DNA of 64,000 nt from Gammaproteobacteria bacterium UBA1119. Lineage in GTDB: Bacteria; Pseudomonadota; Gammaproteobacteria; Pseudomonadales; Azotimanducaceae. The stretch lies in NCBI GenBank assembly GCA_002313255.1, contig DCBA01000003.1:15271-79270 (forward strand). Direction: 5' to 3'. This document shows positions 18,590-27,606 of the stretch, piece after piece. The notes under the pieces are model-generated. The model was not told the DNA's origin, ran no database searches, and saw only the letters and a list, made by a program, of their open reading frames with translations. Made by a program: the position numbers and the translations under genes. Within the stretch, counting starts at the first letter, position 1, and every line of letters begins with the position of its first letter.

Positions 18590-19348
18590 ATGGGCATCAT
18601 GACGGACGAAGAAAAATTTCAATTCGATCTTCAAGGGTACGTGGTCATTAGGGACGTCCTCTCGCAGGAAGAATGCACCGAACTTTCGGTGCTCGCTGAT
18701 AGCGTTTGGCCAGAACAAGATGACGACGGACTTCTCCGTCGAACCGAGGACATTTCGCGCTGGCACCCGCGATTTCTCGATTTAGTCGATCATCCCAAAG
18801 TGTTGCCGTACCTGGTGGAATTGATCGGAAGTCGCCTGCGTATCGACCACGATTACTGCATTTTCATGAAGGCGGGCGCCGCACGCAATGCGCTTCATGG
18901 GGGACCCAGAATCTTTGAGACTGATCATTGGTATCACTACAGTGATGGCGTCATACGTAATGGTTTGACCGTAGCTACTTGGGCGTTAACGGATGCGCTT
19001 GTTGGCCAGGGCGGTTTTGTGTGTGTTCCCGGTAGCCACAAAACGAATTTTCTCAAAGCTTTTCCGGACGATGTTCGCCGCTTTGAACGAACAAGCGATT
19101 ACGTGGTTCAACCCGAATTGCTTGCGGGCGATGTATTAATTTTTACGGAAGCCCTTATTCATGGGACCTCGACGTGGACTGCAGACCATGAACGTCGTAC
19201 GTTGCTATACAAATACAGTCCGCCTCATTCGACTTGGCGTAAGAAGCCGTTCGATGTGTCGGCGTACCCCGACGCGACGGAACAACAGCTTCGACTCATG
19301 GCTCCGCCATCCGTCGAGGCTCATAAGCGCGTGCCGGATGAACCCTAG
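18590..19348 (+). CDS. Phytanoyl-CoA dioxygenase (PhyH) family protein
   Basis: Fe(II)/2-oxoglutarate oxygenase family. The start is ATG 18590 or ATG 18599; GGGG lies upstream of the first. About 252 residues. Seen: DLQGYVVIRDVL at the N-terminus, ALHGG and DHWYHYSDG where the proximal metal ligands should lie, NGLTVATWALTD, VPGSHKTNF, the distal His in ALIHGT and the 2-oxoglutarate arginine in HERRTLLYKY. The canonical HxD pair is not obvious, so this belongs to a divergent PhyH branch. Its stop shares the palindrome CTAG with the stop of the convergent hydrolase. The substrate is unknown. Confidence 0.82.
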   Translation: MGIMTDEEKFQFDLQGYVVIRDVLSQEECTELSVLADSVWPEQDDDGLLRRTEDISRWHPRFLDLVDHPKVLPYLVELIGSRLRIDHDYCIFMKAGAARNALHGGPRIFETDHWYHYSDGVIRNGLTVATWALTDALVGQGGFVCVPGSHKTNFLKAFPDDVRRFERTSDYVVQPELLAGDVLIFTEALIHGTSTWTADHERRTLLYKYSPPHSTWRKKPFDVSAYPDATEQQLRLMAPPSVEAHKRVPDEP

Positions 19349-20091
19349 TCTTCGGCTCGCTCGAGAAATTTCAGCAGGCCGTCGATACTTTCCCGCGTGT
19401 GGATCATACGGGCCGCGACATGATCCCCTGGCACAGTCAATAGTCGATATTGTGGGTATTGCGACTGAAGATGTTGGAGCGCGCCTAAGCAACCGTCTGC
19501 CAAGCCGGACCAAAGTAGTACCGGGACGCCGAGGTTTGAAAGTGCTGCTTCAGAACCCTCGGTCTCCTTCAATGCGTTCCAGCACGCTTCAAGGCCCGGC
19601 AACACGTTTGTTGTTACCCATGTTGTTAGGTTGGGGGCCGATTCGTGCGCTCGTTTAAGTAAATCGTTAAATGTGCTCATTGCGGGCACGGCTGAGAGCC
19701 CGCCGATCGGGTCCCAGCCCCCGATGGTTAGGGACGCGAGTCGGTCGGAATGATGCAATGCCATTCCCGTGCCGATCCATCCACCCATTGAGTATCCGAT
19801 GTAGTGGACCGACTCGACTGATTCGGCATCCAACACTGCGACAATATCTCCAGCTCGTTGCTTGCGCACGTAGAGTCGTGGGTCGCTGGGTTTGTCACTA
19901 CTCCCGTGACCTAGCGAATCCACGGTAAAGACCTGGAAGTTTGCCATTAGGGCATTCACGTAACCGACGTCTTCCCACGATTTTTCTTGGCTCAGAAGGC
20001 CGTGCTGTAGCAACACGGTTGACGCGTTCCGCGTGGGTCCTTCGAATGTTCGGTAGGCGATGTATTGACCCCGATGGAGTGCTTTTTTCAA
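19345..20091 (-). CDS. Alpha/beta hydrolase
   Basis: Hydrolase of 248 residues. Oxyanion segment LLQHGLLSQEKSW, nucleophile elbow GYSMGG with Ser, candidate acid in WSGLADG, and C-terminal catalytic His in VPGDHVAA. No signal peptide. The start is TTG 20091, overlapping the stop of the upstream amidohydrolase as TTGA, so the two form a coupled pair. Together they may hydrolyse and decarboxylate or ring-open a cyclic acid, but that is inference from context. Confidence 0.85.
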   Translation of the reverse strand: MKKALHRGQYIAYRTFEGPTRNASTVLLQHGLLSQEKSWEDVGYVNALMANFQVFTVDSLGHGSSDKPSDPRLYVRKQRAGDIVAVLDAESVESVHYIGYSMGGWIGTGMALHHSDRLASLTIGGWDPIGGLSAVPAMSTFNDLLKRAHESAPNLTTWVTTNVLPGLEACWNALKETEGSEAALSNLGVPVLLWSGLADGCLGALQHLQSQYPQYRLLTVPGDHVAARMIHTRESIDGLLKFLERAED

Positions 20092-21233
20092 GCGTTAAAC
20101 CCATAGAGCGCGGCCGCGTTATTGCAGGTGATCTTTTGTTTTATTGAGGTTGGAACGTCGGTAAATTCGCGTTCGATGAAATCTTTCGAGTCTGGCCAAA
20201 CTCCGTCGGGGTGCGGGAAGTCACTACCCCACATGACGTTATCCTCGCCAAGTATGTCGAGTAAGCGAAGTCCAATGGGATCACTTTGGTAGGTCGCGAA
20301 GCATTGTCGTTTCCAATATTCGGAGGGTTTCATCGTGAGGGTTAAGTCCTTGAATTGATCTTCCCATTCAAGGTCCATATGTTCGAGGATATATGGAATC
20401 CAACCGATGCCACTTTCACCGATCACAATTTTCAGGTTCGGGTGTGCTTCGAGGACACCGCCATAAATGATTTCCATGATGATCTTTGCCATGGCGAGCT
20501 GGAAGCTCGTAATGTGCACTGCAAATGCCTGACGTCGTTGCAAAGGCCCCAAGTCGTCAAAGTGATAGTCGATCCTCGGACCAATCGTGTGATAGTGCAC
20601 AGGAAGGCTCGCTTCCTCGGCCATGGCCCAAAGAGGTTCCCAAGACGTATCAAACAGCGGTGCCATGTCATGCGTATTCGCGACTTCAATGCCCCGAAGC
20701 GTTCCGCGTTTTGCCACACGGCTGACTTCGGTGAGGGCGGCAGAGATATCGTGGCTCGGAACACTGGCCAGACCGGCAAACCTGTCGGGAGCAGCTTCAC
20801 AGAAGCCCGCCAACCACTCGTTATAAATACGTAATAGCTCCTCAGCCGCATCATCATCGTTAAGACGCGTCGACGCGCCGAGGACGCCATAGATGACTTC
20901 CGCTTGAACGCCATCGAGATCCTGATCCTTGATCCTCAACACCGGATCGGTGAGCCGTGGAATACCGAGTTCCCCGTCGCGAAAGAGGCCTTGATCCGCC
21001 ATACGATCGGAGCGGTGAATCTGACCCGGTACGTATTTTCGTCCCGCCGAACCCATGCCATTTTGTAGTCCGAACTGCGCGCCGGTTCGAGATACCCAGA
21101 ATCGACCGTTTTCAGTCGCCGAAACGAAGGGCATTCGATCTTTGAACTGGTTGGTGGCTTCGCTGGTGAATAGGTCCTCGGGGAGCCATGGAAGGTCGAT
21201 GTGGCAGTCGGCCGAGATGATCTGGTAGTTCAT
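20088..21233 (-). CDS. Amidohydrolase family 2 (ACMSD-like) metalloenzyme
   Basis: TIM-barrel metal enzyme of the PF04909 type, 381 residues; the family includes decarboxylases such as ACMSD and hydrolases. Seen: the N-terminal ISADCHIDLP in place of the HxH motif, VHYHT for the next metal His, ESGIGWIPYILEHMD, and WGSDFPHPDGVWP with the conserved Asp. The form D-x-H is often seen in this family. It begins the minus-strand pair with the hydrolase 19345-20091. Decarboxylase or hydrolase activity cannot be told apart by sequence alone. Confidence 0.83.
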   Translation of the reverse strand: MNYQIISADCHIDLPWLPEDLFTSEATNQFKDRMPFVSATENGRFWVSRTGAQFGLQNGMGSAGRKYVPGQIHRSDRMADQGLFRDGELGIPRLTDPVLRIKDQDLDGVQAEVIYGVLGASTRLNDDDAAEELLRIYNEWLAGFCEAAPDRFAGLASVPSHDISAALTEVSRVAKRGTLRGIEVANTHDMAPLFDTSWEPLWAMAEEASLPVHYHTIGPRIDYHFDDLGPLQRRQAFAVHITSFQLAMAKIIMEIIYGGVLEAHPNLKIVIGESGIGWIPYILEHMDLEWEDQFKDLTLTMKPSEYWKRQCFATYQSDPIGLRLLDILGEDNVMWGSDFPHPDGVWPDSKDFIEREFTDVPTSIKQKITCNNAAALYGFNA

Positions 21234-21346
21234 GTTTGTTCCTCAAAACCAAGATTACCGCAGTTTCGTTCAAAATCGACATACAGCACCGGAGTCCACG
21301 CAGACGGATGATTCGCGGGAACTATGAAGATTACTGGCGTTTGAAC

Positions 21347-21916
21347 TTAAACGTGTGGGCCGACTCCCGTTGGTGGCCAAGAACGCACGCCGTCTTCGAG
21401 CGGAACATTTAGACTTCGTAGTAGTTGGGCGAATTGCATCCAGTTGCCAATGGCGATGACGAGTTCGATTTGCTCGGCCTCGGTTTTAAGGTGAACTTTA
21501 ATTGAATCCCACGTAGAAGGTTGGATGAAGCCAACGTCGAGGCAATCGTCGGTTGCCTGCAAGACTGCTCGGTCCGCGTCAGATAAATGGGACGCATGGT
21601 TCCAGTTTTGAACAGCCAAAAGATCTGCGCGTGGAATGTCAAGTCCGCGAGCGACTCGCCAGTGCTGAGTCCATTCGTAATCTGACCCCCGAATCCAGGC
21701 GATTCGCATAATCAGTAATTCGCGTAACCGAGGATCTAGAACGTTGTCCTCAAAAAGTAGACTGGTAAGCGTGTTGGCAACTTCCCGAGCCAGTGACGGA
21801 TGCGTAAGAAGGATACGGAATACGCATAGTTCCGCGAAGCGTTCCTGAATCCCTTGGTCCTTGGCGCGGCGCTCGGCCTCTTCTTTGGGTAACATCGGAA
21901 CCGATGGTTTCTGCAT
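21347..21916 (-). CDS. Carboxymuconolactone decarboxylase family protein
   Basis: All-helical protein of 189 residues. The segment LLIMRIAWIRGSDYEWTQHW is the core of the CMD/AhpD fold. There is no CxxC, so it is not an AhpD-type peroxidase component. The EWxxH pair instead matches the non-redox group that is often found in degradation clusters. It lies 113 bases downstream of the amidohydrolase start on the same strand and is divergent from the hydrolase at 21968 (51-base gap). The reaction is not known. Confidence 0.82.
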   Translation of the reverse strand: MQKPSVPMLPKEEAERRAKDQGIQERFAELCVFRILLTHPSLAREVANTLTSLLFEDNVLDPRLRELLIMRIAWIRGSDYEWTQHWRVARGLDIPRADLLAVQNWNHASHLSDADRAVLQATDDCLDVGFIQPSTWDSIKVHLKTEAEQIELVIAIGNWMQFAQLLRSLNVPLEDGVRSWPPTGVGPHV

Positions 21917-21967
21917 GTTGTTTCTCGTCGGATTTTGGCGTCAGTGTATCGGTTTGGGAGGAGTCGG

Positions 21968-22798
21968 ATGACGGAAGTTATCGATGAATTGATTGAACTG
22001 AGAGGGTTGCGTTTTCATTACCGGGATTGGGCGCCGCAACCGGCCAATGCGCACGACTTGGTCTTGCTGCATGGGTACACGGGCCACTGTCGATCCTGGA
22101 ACGCGTTTGCAGAGGTCATGTCAAACCAATACCGGGTGCTCGCGCTGGATCAACGTGGTCATGGAGAAACTAGTTGGGCTCCAGCTGATCGATACGGGAC
22201 GTTGGAGATGGTTGCAGATCTTGAAGCGTTCGTCTCGGCTCTTCAGCTTGAGACGTTTGCGCTATTGGGATTGTCCATGGGTGGGCTGGTTGCTATCGCT
22301 TTTGCTGGTAAACAACCGGTTCAACTCGAACGCTTAGTCATCGTCGATATCGCGCCCGAGATTGCCTCGGCAGGAATTCGAAATATCCAACAGAGTGTGG
22401 CACGCAGCGACGTTTTCGATTCTCCGGAAGACGCCTTTCGAAGGGCCCGTGACGATAACGGTGTTCCACCGGAGCATCACCACTACAACCGGGTCCGAGC
22501 CTCCCTAATGAGAACGGATCAAGGAAAGTGGACTTACCGATACGACCGCGCCTTGCGTGATCCGAAGAATCAAAGGTTGCGACTTGGGGTCGAGGAGGGC
22601 TGGCATTCGGTCGCCTCGTTTAACGTCCCTACACTATTGATCCGGGGCGAGAATAGCCACTTACTATCCCGGGAAGTCGCGGATAAATTCGTGTCCATCG
22701 CCAACGATTGCAGGCTCGTGGAAGTTCCTGGTTCGGGACATCCGGTACCACTCGATAAACCCGATGGCTTTCTAGATGCGGTCCGCACCTTTCTTTAA
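21968..22798 (+). CDS. Alpha/beta hydrolase (3-oxoadipate enol-lactonase-like)
   Basis: Hydrolase of 276 residues. The start ATG 21968 has GGGAGGAG upstream and is preferred over 21935. Seen: LLHGYTGHCRSW, the RGHGETSW loop, nucleophile elbow GLSMGG, acid region LLIRGENSHLLS, and catalytic His in PGSGHPVPLDKP. It is divergent from the CMD-family gene, and such hydrolase/CMD pairs recall PcaD and PcaC of the beta-ketoadipate pathway. That similarity is only suggestive, since both families are broad. Confidence 0.84.
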   Translation: MTEVIDELIELRGLRFHYRDWAPQPANAHDLVLLHGYTGHCRSWNAFAEVMSNQYRVLALDQRGHGETSWAPADRYGTLEMVADLEAFVSALQLETFALLGLSMGGLVAIAFAGKQPVQLERLVIVDIAPEIASAGIRNIQQSVARSDVFDSPEDAFRRARDDNGVPPEHHHYNRVRASLMRTDQGKWTYRYDRALRDPKNQRLRLGVEEGWHSVASFNVPTLLIRGENSHLLSREVADKFVSIANDCRLVEVPGSGHPVPLDKPDGFLDAVRTFL

Positions 22799-23330
22799 CA
22801 CGCGGGTGAAAAGATCGTTAACGGTTGCGTTCGTGCTGGCGCTTGTGACGGGGTGTGAGTCTTTGTCGCTTGCGATTCCCGTTGGATTCGATCTAACAGG
22901 AGAGTGGTTGCTCGATGCGAACGCAAGCGACTCTGCTCCGGATACGAGGGCTATTCGTCGTGCGGAAGATATGGATATCGCTCGGGGAAAACAGAAAAAC
23001 GTAAATGCGTCGGCCGCTTTTGTTGTCCAGGATTTTCCGGTTGTTGCGGCTGAACGACTGGTGATTGAACAGAACGACGATTCACTGGGTATTCGTTATT
23101 CGAACGGTACCTATCGGGACGTTACTTGGGGTAGAACGCAACGGAACTTCTGGCAAATCGAAGCTGGTTGGAGCAACGGTGTGTTGGTCATCCTATCGCG
23201 ACGAGACGATATCACTGGTCGTGAGGAGATGAAGCTAGAGGCCGCTGGCTCGCGGCTACGGGTGACGGTCGATGTGAAGACCGAGGGACGAGACGTGAGG
23301 TTACAACGGGTGTATGTGCGTGGGAGTTAG
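22776..23330 (+). CDS. Predicted lipoprotein of unknown function
   Basis: A 184-residue protein with a lipoprotein signal: a basic region (RVKRS), a hydrophobic core and the lipobox LVTGC. ATG 22776 overlaps the hydrolase gene by 23 bases. GTG 22806 would give a shorter, ideal signal (MKRSLTVAFVLALVTGC), so it may be the true start. After the signal: FDLTGEWLLD, then beta-rich sequence, a lipocalin-like or DUF-type beta-barrel by pattern only. Probably an outer-membrane or periplasmic lipoprotein. No known function was recognised. Confidence 0.7.
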   Translation: MRSAPFFNTRVKRSLTVAFVLALVTGCESLSLAIPVGFDLTGEWLLDANASDSAPDTRAIRRAEDMDIARGKQKNVNASAAFVVQDFPVVAAERLVIEQNDDSLGIRYSNGTYRDVTWGRTQRNFWQIEAGWSNGVLVILSRRDDITGREEMKLEAAGSRLRVTVDVKTEGRDVRLQRVYVRGS

Positions 23331-23406
23331 TGGGCCCTCAAGCATTGATGCGTTCGATACGGCCTTACGGCATGCGCTAACCGAATGTCAAAAACTTTGG
23401 TGGGCG

Positions 23407-24594
23407 TTAGCGAATGATCCGGAGTCGACGCAGATCATCCAGTTCTTCGCTCGTAAGCGCCAAGAGATCCCGTAAAACCTCTCGCGTATCGGCGCCAAGT
23501 TGAGGCGGTGGTTTCGGTGGCGACAATTCGTGGTAATCGAACTTGAAGGGACTGCCTAGAATCTCTTGAATTCGATCACCCTGATCGATGGTCCAGAGCA
23601 TGTTTCGTTCACGGGTCTCATCGGCCCTGAGTGCATTATCGAGGGAACGGACCTTGCCGGCTGGAAGGTGTCGTAGACGTTCCAACCAGAAATCAGCGGG
23701 TTCGTTCTTGAGCGCGCCCTCGATGATTTCTTTCAGTTCGTCGCGATGTAAACGTCGATCGGCAGGTGTCTTGAAACGATCATCGATGGCGAGGTCTGGT
23801 CGTTCAATAACGTCTTCACAAAAACGTCGGAACAACCGGTCGCTTCCAACGGCCATGTAAAGCGGTTCAGTTTTGGTTTGAAACAGATCGACGGGCGTTG
23901 CTTGCATGTGACTGTTGCCGGTTTTCGGAGGTAGATCGCCCGACGTTAGGTAGCCGAGCGCCGCGTTGTTCAAGGCTCCAATGGCGGTGTCGTAGAGCGC
24001 GAGGTCGATGAAATCGCCTCGGCCGTGCGACGTGCGAGCGTATAGTGCTACCGATATTGCCGAAAGCGCATGAACGGCGGTCAGGGTATCGATAATTGAT
24101 AGAGGATGGCGCAAAGGGGGCCCGTTCTCGAACCCCGTCATCGCCATCATGCCCGACTCAGCTTGCAGGACCGGATCTAGCCCGGGCCGGTCCGACATTG
24201 ACCCCGATGCTCCATAAGCACTAATCGAAACATAGATCAGCGCTGGATTTTCGGATCGGAGGATCGATTCGTTGAGGCCGAATTTCGTCATGACGCCGGG
24301 TCGAAAGTTTTCGACGAGAACGTCACAATGTTTGGCGAGGTCGCGAGCGAGCGATTGGCCCCGATTCGTTTTAAGGTCGATGGCCACACTCTTTTTGCTT
24401 CGGTTAAACGCCGTGAAAAAAGAGCTTATGCCTGGCTGGCCGGTTGAGTCCAAGCCCCGCACCTCGTCTCCTGTAATCGGATTTTCAATCTTAATGACCT
24501 CCGCGCCAAGATCGGCGAGATGTTGCGTAGCGAGGGGACCTGCAATGATGCGGGAAAAATCAAGGACACGAATTCCAGAGAGCGGTATCGACAC
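23407..24594 (-). CDS. Family III (CaiB/BaiF) CoA-transferase
   Basis: Second CoA-transferase of the family in this window, 395 residues. Seen: IRVLDFSRIIAGPLATQHL, AEVIKIENPITGDEVR, VAIDLKTNRGQ, VENFRPGVM, and the Asp of GLDPVLQAESGMM, which aligns with the catalytic Asp. The C-terminal half has the usual LGADTREVLRDLL. It stands alone on the minus strand between a lipoprotein gene and a PhyH gene. The substrate is unknown; it differs clearly from the protein at 14854-16068. Confidence 0.88.
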   Translation of the reverse strand: MSIPLSGIRVLDFSRIIAGPLATQHLADLGAEVIKIENPITGDEVRGLDSTGQPGISSFFTAFNRSKKSVAIDLKTNRGQSLARDLAKHCDVLVENFRPGVMTKFGLNESILRSENPALIYVSISAYGASGSMSDRPGLDPVLQAESGMMAMTGFENGPPLRHPLSIIDTLTAVHALSAISVALYARTSHGRGDFIDLALYDTAIGALNNAALGYLTSGDLPPKTGNSHMQATPVDLFQTKTEPLYMAVGSDRLFRRFCEDVIERPDLAIDDRFKTPADRRLHRDELKEIIEGALKNEPADFWLERLRHLPAGKVRSLDNALRADETRERNMLWTIDQGDRIQEILGSPFKFDYHELSPPKPPPQLGADTREVLRDLLALTSEELDDLRRLRIIR

Positions 24595-24655
24595 AATTAA
24601 CCCATTCAGCGAACCTTTAGTCAGTGTAGCGCGGTTTCGAGGCGAGTCGACGCGG

Positions 24656-24693
24656 CGACATTAGTTGTCGGGTTAATTACCTCGCCAATGTCG
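24656..24693. repeat. Inverted repeat in a divergent intergenic region
   Basis: CGACATT (24656-24662) and AATGTCG (24687-24693) are perfect 7-base complements with a 24-base spacer, between the divergent CoA-transferase (23407-24594) and PhyH (24835-25689) genes. It could be an operator for a regulator that is not in this window. No regulator gene is adjacent. Confidence 0.3.
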
Positions 24694-24834
24694 TCAACGC
24701 ATGGTTACCGCGGAGTCCGAGTTGCGAGACGTACGAGGGGATTGTTTTTCGAAATCAGCGATACTTAGTACGACTGGAGGACGAAAACTAAGGGTCGGCA
24801 CGCCCTGAATAACGACACGAACAGGAGGCGCAAC

Positions 24835-25689
24835 ATGCTGAAACGGGTACGGCCGGGTGGCTATTTGGTGGTTCGAGAAGATCCGGTGCCGAAAGCCGCG
24901 GTTCAATTAGAGCGAGATGGTTACGGGATTATTCGAAGCGTGTTTACGGCGGATGAGATTGCTGTTGCCAAAGCCGAGATCGAGTCGGTCTATGAGCAAC
25001 TACCGCCGGACGGTCGAGGGGGGAATAAACGGGGCGGTATCGAAGACGACTTTCGCTACGAAATGTTCAATCGTAGCGGACTGTGTCAACAACTCGTCGG
25101 GCGAAGAGAAATCCTCGATGTCATTGACCCGTTACTTGGGGAAGACGCCCACATCATCGCCAATACGTGTTGGAGAAATCCTGCCCAGACCGAACATCGT
25201 CACGGCGGTGGCGCATGGCACATTGATGCCGGGCCACATATTCCACTGGGTCCCGACCAAAGTTGGCCTGAACACATTCCACATCCGGTGTTTGCCATCG
25301 GAGTGCATATCTTTTTGATGGATTGTCCCCTGGCCTGCGGTCCCACGGGGGTTATTCCGGGTAGTCACCACTCGGGTCTGTTCCCACCGGTCGAACGTTT
25401 ACACGATGTAGACCTCGAATGGCGGGGAGAAGGGGTAACCGCCTTAACCGCGTTTACAGGTGATGTTGCGTTATTCGTTTCAGACGTATGGCACCGACGA
25501 CTGCCGACGTCCGACGAGGATAAAGGTCGGTTTTTCTTACAAATACACTACGCTAGACGCGATATCGCGCAGCGAATCAAACCGACCTCACTCGTAAACC
25601 ACCTACAGCCGGAATCTATCGAACGGATCACGTCGGATCGCGAACGTCGCCTCCTAGGATTGCACCATATGGGGTTCTACGATGGTTGA
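24835..25689 (+). CDS. Phytanoyl-CoA dioxygenase (PhyH) family protein
   Basis: Fe(II)/2-oxoglutarate oxygenase of 284 residues. Metal ligands are clear: His129 and Asp131 in AWHIDAGPH, and the distal His in DVWHRRLPT. The 2-oxoglutarate arginine is in GRFFLQIHY. PTGVIPGSHHSG is the family turn. The start ATG 24835 has a near-perfect Shine-Dalgarno site, AGGAGG, a few bases upstream, so expression may be high. The substrate is unknown; PhyH members hydroxylate or halogenate many small molecules. Confidence 0.87.
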   Translation: MLKRVRPGGYLVVREDPVPKAAVQLERDGYGIIRSVFTADEIAVAKAEIESVYEQLPPDGRGGNKRGGIEDDFRYEMFNRSGLCQQLVGRREILDVIDPLLGEDAHIIANTCWRNPAQTEHRHGGGAWHIDAGPHIPLGPDQSWPEHIPHPVFAIGVHIFLMDCPLACGPTGVIPGSHHSGLFPPVERLHDVDLEWRGEGVTALTAFTGDVALFVSDVWHRRLPTSDEDKGRFFLQIHYARRDIAQRIKPTSLVNHLQPESIERITSDRERRLLGLHHMGFYDG

Positions 25690-25835
25690 GTCCATTTTTT
25701 CAGTGCAGCGAGCACGTATATGGAGTCTGAATATCGGTTAAGCGCGATCGGAATTCTAAAACTTGACCGCCGGGCTCGTCGGTTTCGATTTGGTCGGTTA
25801 AAGTGAAGCAACCCAGTGGATCAACGGGAATGCAG

Positions 25836-26600
25836 ATGATTGACTTACATTACTGGCCAACGCCGAACGGCTGGAAAGCCACAATCATGCTTGAAGAATG
25901 CGGAATGGACTACAACATCGTGCCGGTCGATATTGGAGGTGGTGGTCAGTTCAGTCCGGAGTTCTTGCGGATTAGCCCTAATAATCGGATGCCAGCTATC
26001 GTTGATCGCGAACCGGCGGACGGTGGTGATCCCGTGACGATATTCGAATCGGGTGCAATTCTTGAGTATCTAGCCGACAAGAGCGGCATGTTTCTTCCGT
26101 CTACCCCGCGCGAAAGAGCGAGGGTGATGCAGTGGGTCCACTGGCAAATGGCGAATCTGGGTCCCATGATGGGTAATGCCAACCACTTCAAGAACTATGG
26201 CCGTAACATTGCCGACGATCCAAAGCAGCTTGAGTATGGGATTAAACGTTTCGTCGGCGAGGTAGATCGATTATCGGGTGTCATGGACGCGCAACTCTCG
26301 GTTAACGACTATCTGGCAGGACCCGAGTACACCATTGCCGACATTATTACGTGGCCTTGGGCCATGTTGATCGGACGCATGATCGACGAAACGATGTGGG
26401 AAACGTTCCCGCATCTGAAACGATGGGTGGATACTGTTCGTGAACGCCCGGCCGTCGAGACCGGCTATCGCGTGGGTCGCGATTTAGGTAGACGTGAATT
26501 GTCGGAAGAAGAAGAGAAACAACGCCGCGAACTACTCTTCAATCAGACCAACGAGAAAGTCCGTCATGCGCGTGAAGAAGCTGCGAAGGCAGCCTCATGA
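25836..26600 (+). CDS. Glutathione S-transferase family protein
   Basis: Two-domain GST of 254 residues from ATG 25836; GGGA lies 6 bases upstream, while ATG 25830 is too close and GTG 25803 is a longer option. The N-terminal thioredoxin domain begins MIDLHYWPTPNGWKATIMLEE. The TPNGWK segment is the Nu/YghU-YfcG signature, in which the Thr/Asn act on glutathione disulfide. NNRMPAIVD carries the cis-Pro and FESGAILEYLADK the Glu-Ser that bind glutathione. The C-terminal helical domain ends in a charged helix (EEEEKQRREL). It is coupled to the isomerase gene by an ATGA overlap. Confidence 0.88.
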   Translation: MIDLHYWPTPNGWKATIMLEECGMDYNIVPVDIGGGGQFSPEFLRISPNNRMPAIVDREPADGGDPVTIFESGAILEYLADKSGMFLPSTPRERARVMQWVHWQMANLGPMMGNANHFKNYGRNIADDPKQLEYGIKRFVGEVDRLSGVMDAQLSVNDYLAGPEYTIADIITWPWAMLIGRMIDETMWETFPHLKRWVDTVRERPAVETGYRVGRDLGRRELSEEEEKQRRELLFNQTNEKVRHAREEAAKAAS

Positions 26601-27346
26601 CGGAAGCTCCGATCCAGCTCGAGCGCGAGGGCGATGTTTTTATTGTGTCGATGACGGCCGACGAAAACCGATGGAATACGACGTTCGTTCGCGCCTTTAA
26701 CGCAGCGCTCGATGAGATTGAGTTGTCTACGGATCCAGTCGCTATGATCACTGCTTCCGCGGATGAAAAGTTTTTTTCGAATGGATTAGATCTCGAATGG
26801 ATGGCGGCACAGGGCGAACATCCTGGCGGAGATCGGGACGCCTTTGGTAGTGAATACATGGCACTCTGTGCCCGCCTGATAACCTTTCCCGTCCCCACCG
26901 TGGCAGCCGTGAATGGTCATGCCTTTGGCGCCGGTTTCATGATCGCGCTGTGCCATGACTTGCGGATCATGCGAGAAGATAGAGGCTACTTATGCGCTAA
27001 CGAAGTCGAAATCGGCATGACGATACCGGAGCCTGAGTTGGCACTTTTTCGACACAAGATTCCGATGGGTGCCTTTCATGAAACGGTTGTACTTGCACGT
27101 CGCTGGACGGGCCCGGCAGCCAAGGACGCGGGCTTCGTGCACGCCACCACGAGCTTGGAGAACGTGCGCCCGGTCGCGTTGCAGACCGCTGAAAGGCAAC
27201 TTGGTGTGGCGAAAAATCGCGAAGTATTGGGGTGGATGAAGGAACGTTTATACGGTGAACGCGCTGCCATCAACGAATCCCATGGCGCCGCCCATATGCT
27301 TCGAAACCCGGCTGAATTTTCGAGGGTCCGGCGTACGGAGCGATAG
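26597..27346 (+). CDS. Delta3,delta2-enoyl-CoA isomerase-like crotonase
   Basis: Crotonase-fold protein of 249 residues. It lacks the first hydratase Glu (GAGFM in place of GGGxE) but keeps the Glu in ANEVEIGM. This pattern, with GHAFGAGFMIALCHDLRIM and DRGYL, is very like the plant-type delta3,delta2-enoyl-CoA isomerases. These shift cis/trans-3 double bonds to position 2 so that unsaturated chains can enter beta-oxidation. FSNGLDLEWM is the CoA oxyanion loop. It is coupled to the GST gene. Isomerase is more likely than hydratase. Confidence 0.82.
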   Translation: MTEAPIQLEREGDVFIVSMTADENRWNTTFVRAFNAALDEIELSTDPVAMITASADEKFFSNGLDLEWMAAQGEHPGGDRDAFGSEYMALCARLITFPVPTVAAVNGHAFGAGFMIALCHDLRIMREDRGYLCANEVEIGMTIPEPELALFRHKIPMGAFHETVVLARRWTGPAAKDAGFVHATTSLENVRPVALQTAERQLGVAKNREVLGWMKERLYGERAAINESHGAAHMLRNPAEFSRVRRTER

Positions 27347-27379
27347 TAGAGATTTCGCGACGGGACTCGCTTCTTTTTG

Positions 27380-27567
27380 ATGCCTGAAGAGTATCGGCAA
27401 CAAACGTTTGTAGCTCCGTCCGGTGCGACGGAAATTCTGTTGGTGCGACACGGTAACTCGAGGGTGGCAACGGACGAACGCTCGTCCCCTTTTGTTGAAT
27501 GGTCATGGAGATCCAGAACTCCAAGCCGTGGGACGTGAGCTGGCCGATGCTGTCGGTCTCGCGCGAC
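27380..27567 (+). pseudogene. Broken, truncated histidine phosphatase gene
   Basis: Reading from ATG 27380 gives ATEILLVRHGNSRVA-like sequence, the RHG active-site start of the histidine phosphatase (phosphoglycerate mutase-like) family. The frame then drifts and stops at TGA. The family sequence continues in the next frame: LLNGHGDPELQAVGRELADAV, the usual second segment. The shift lies near the run ccccttttg (27486-27494). Similarity ends near 27567 and nothing of the remaining two thirds of the family is present before the next gene. So both a frameshift and a 3' truncation exist. Confidence 0.75.
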
Positions 27568-27606
27568 ATGAAAAGGGGGGTTTTCACATGCTGATGTACG
27601 AGTTAT

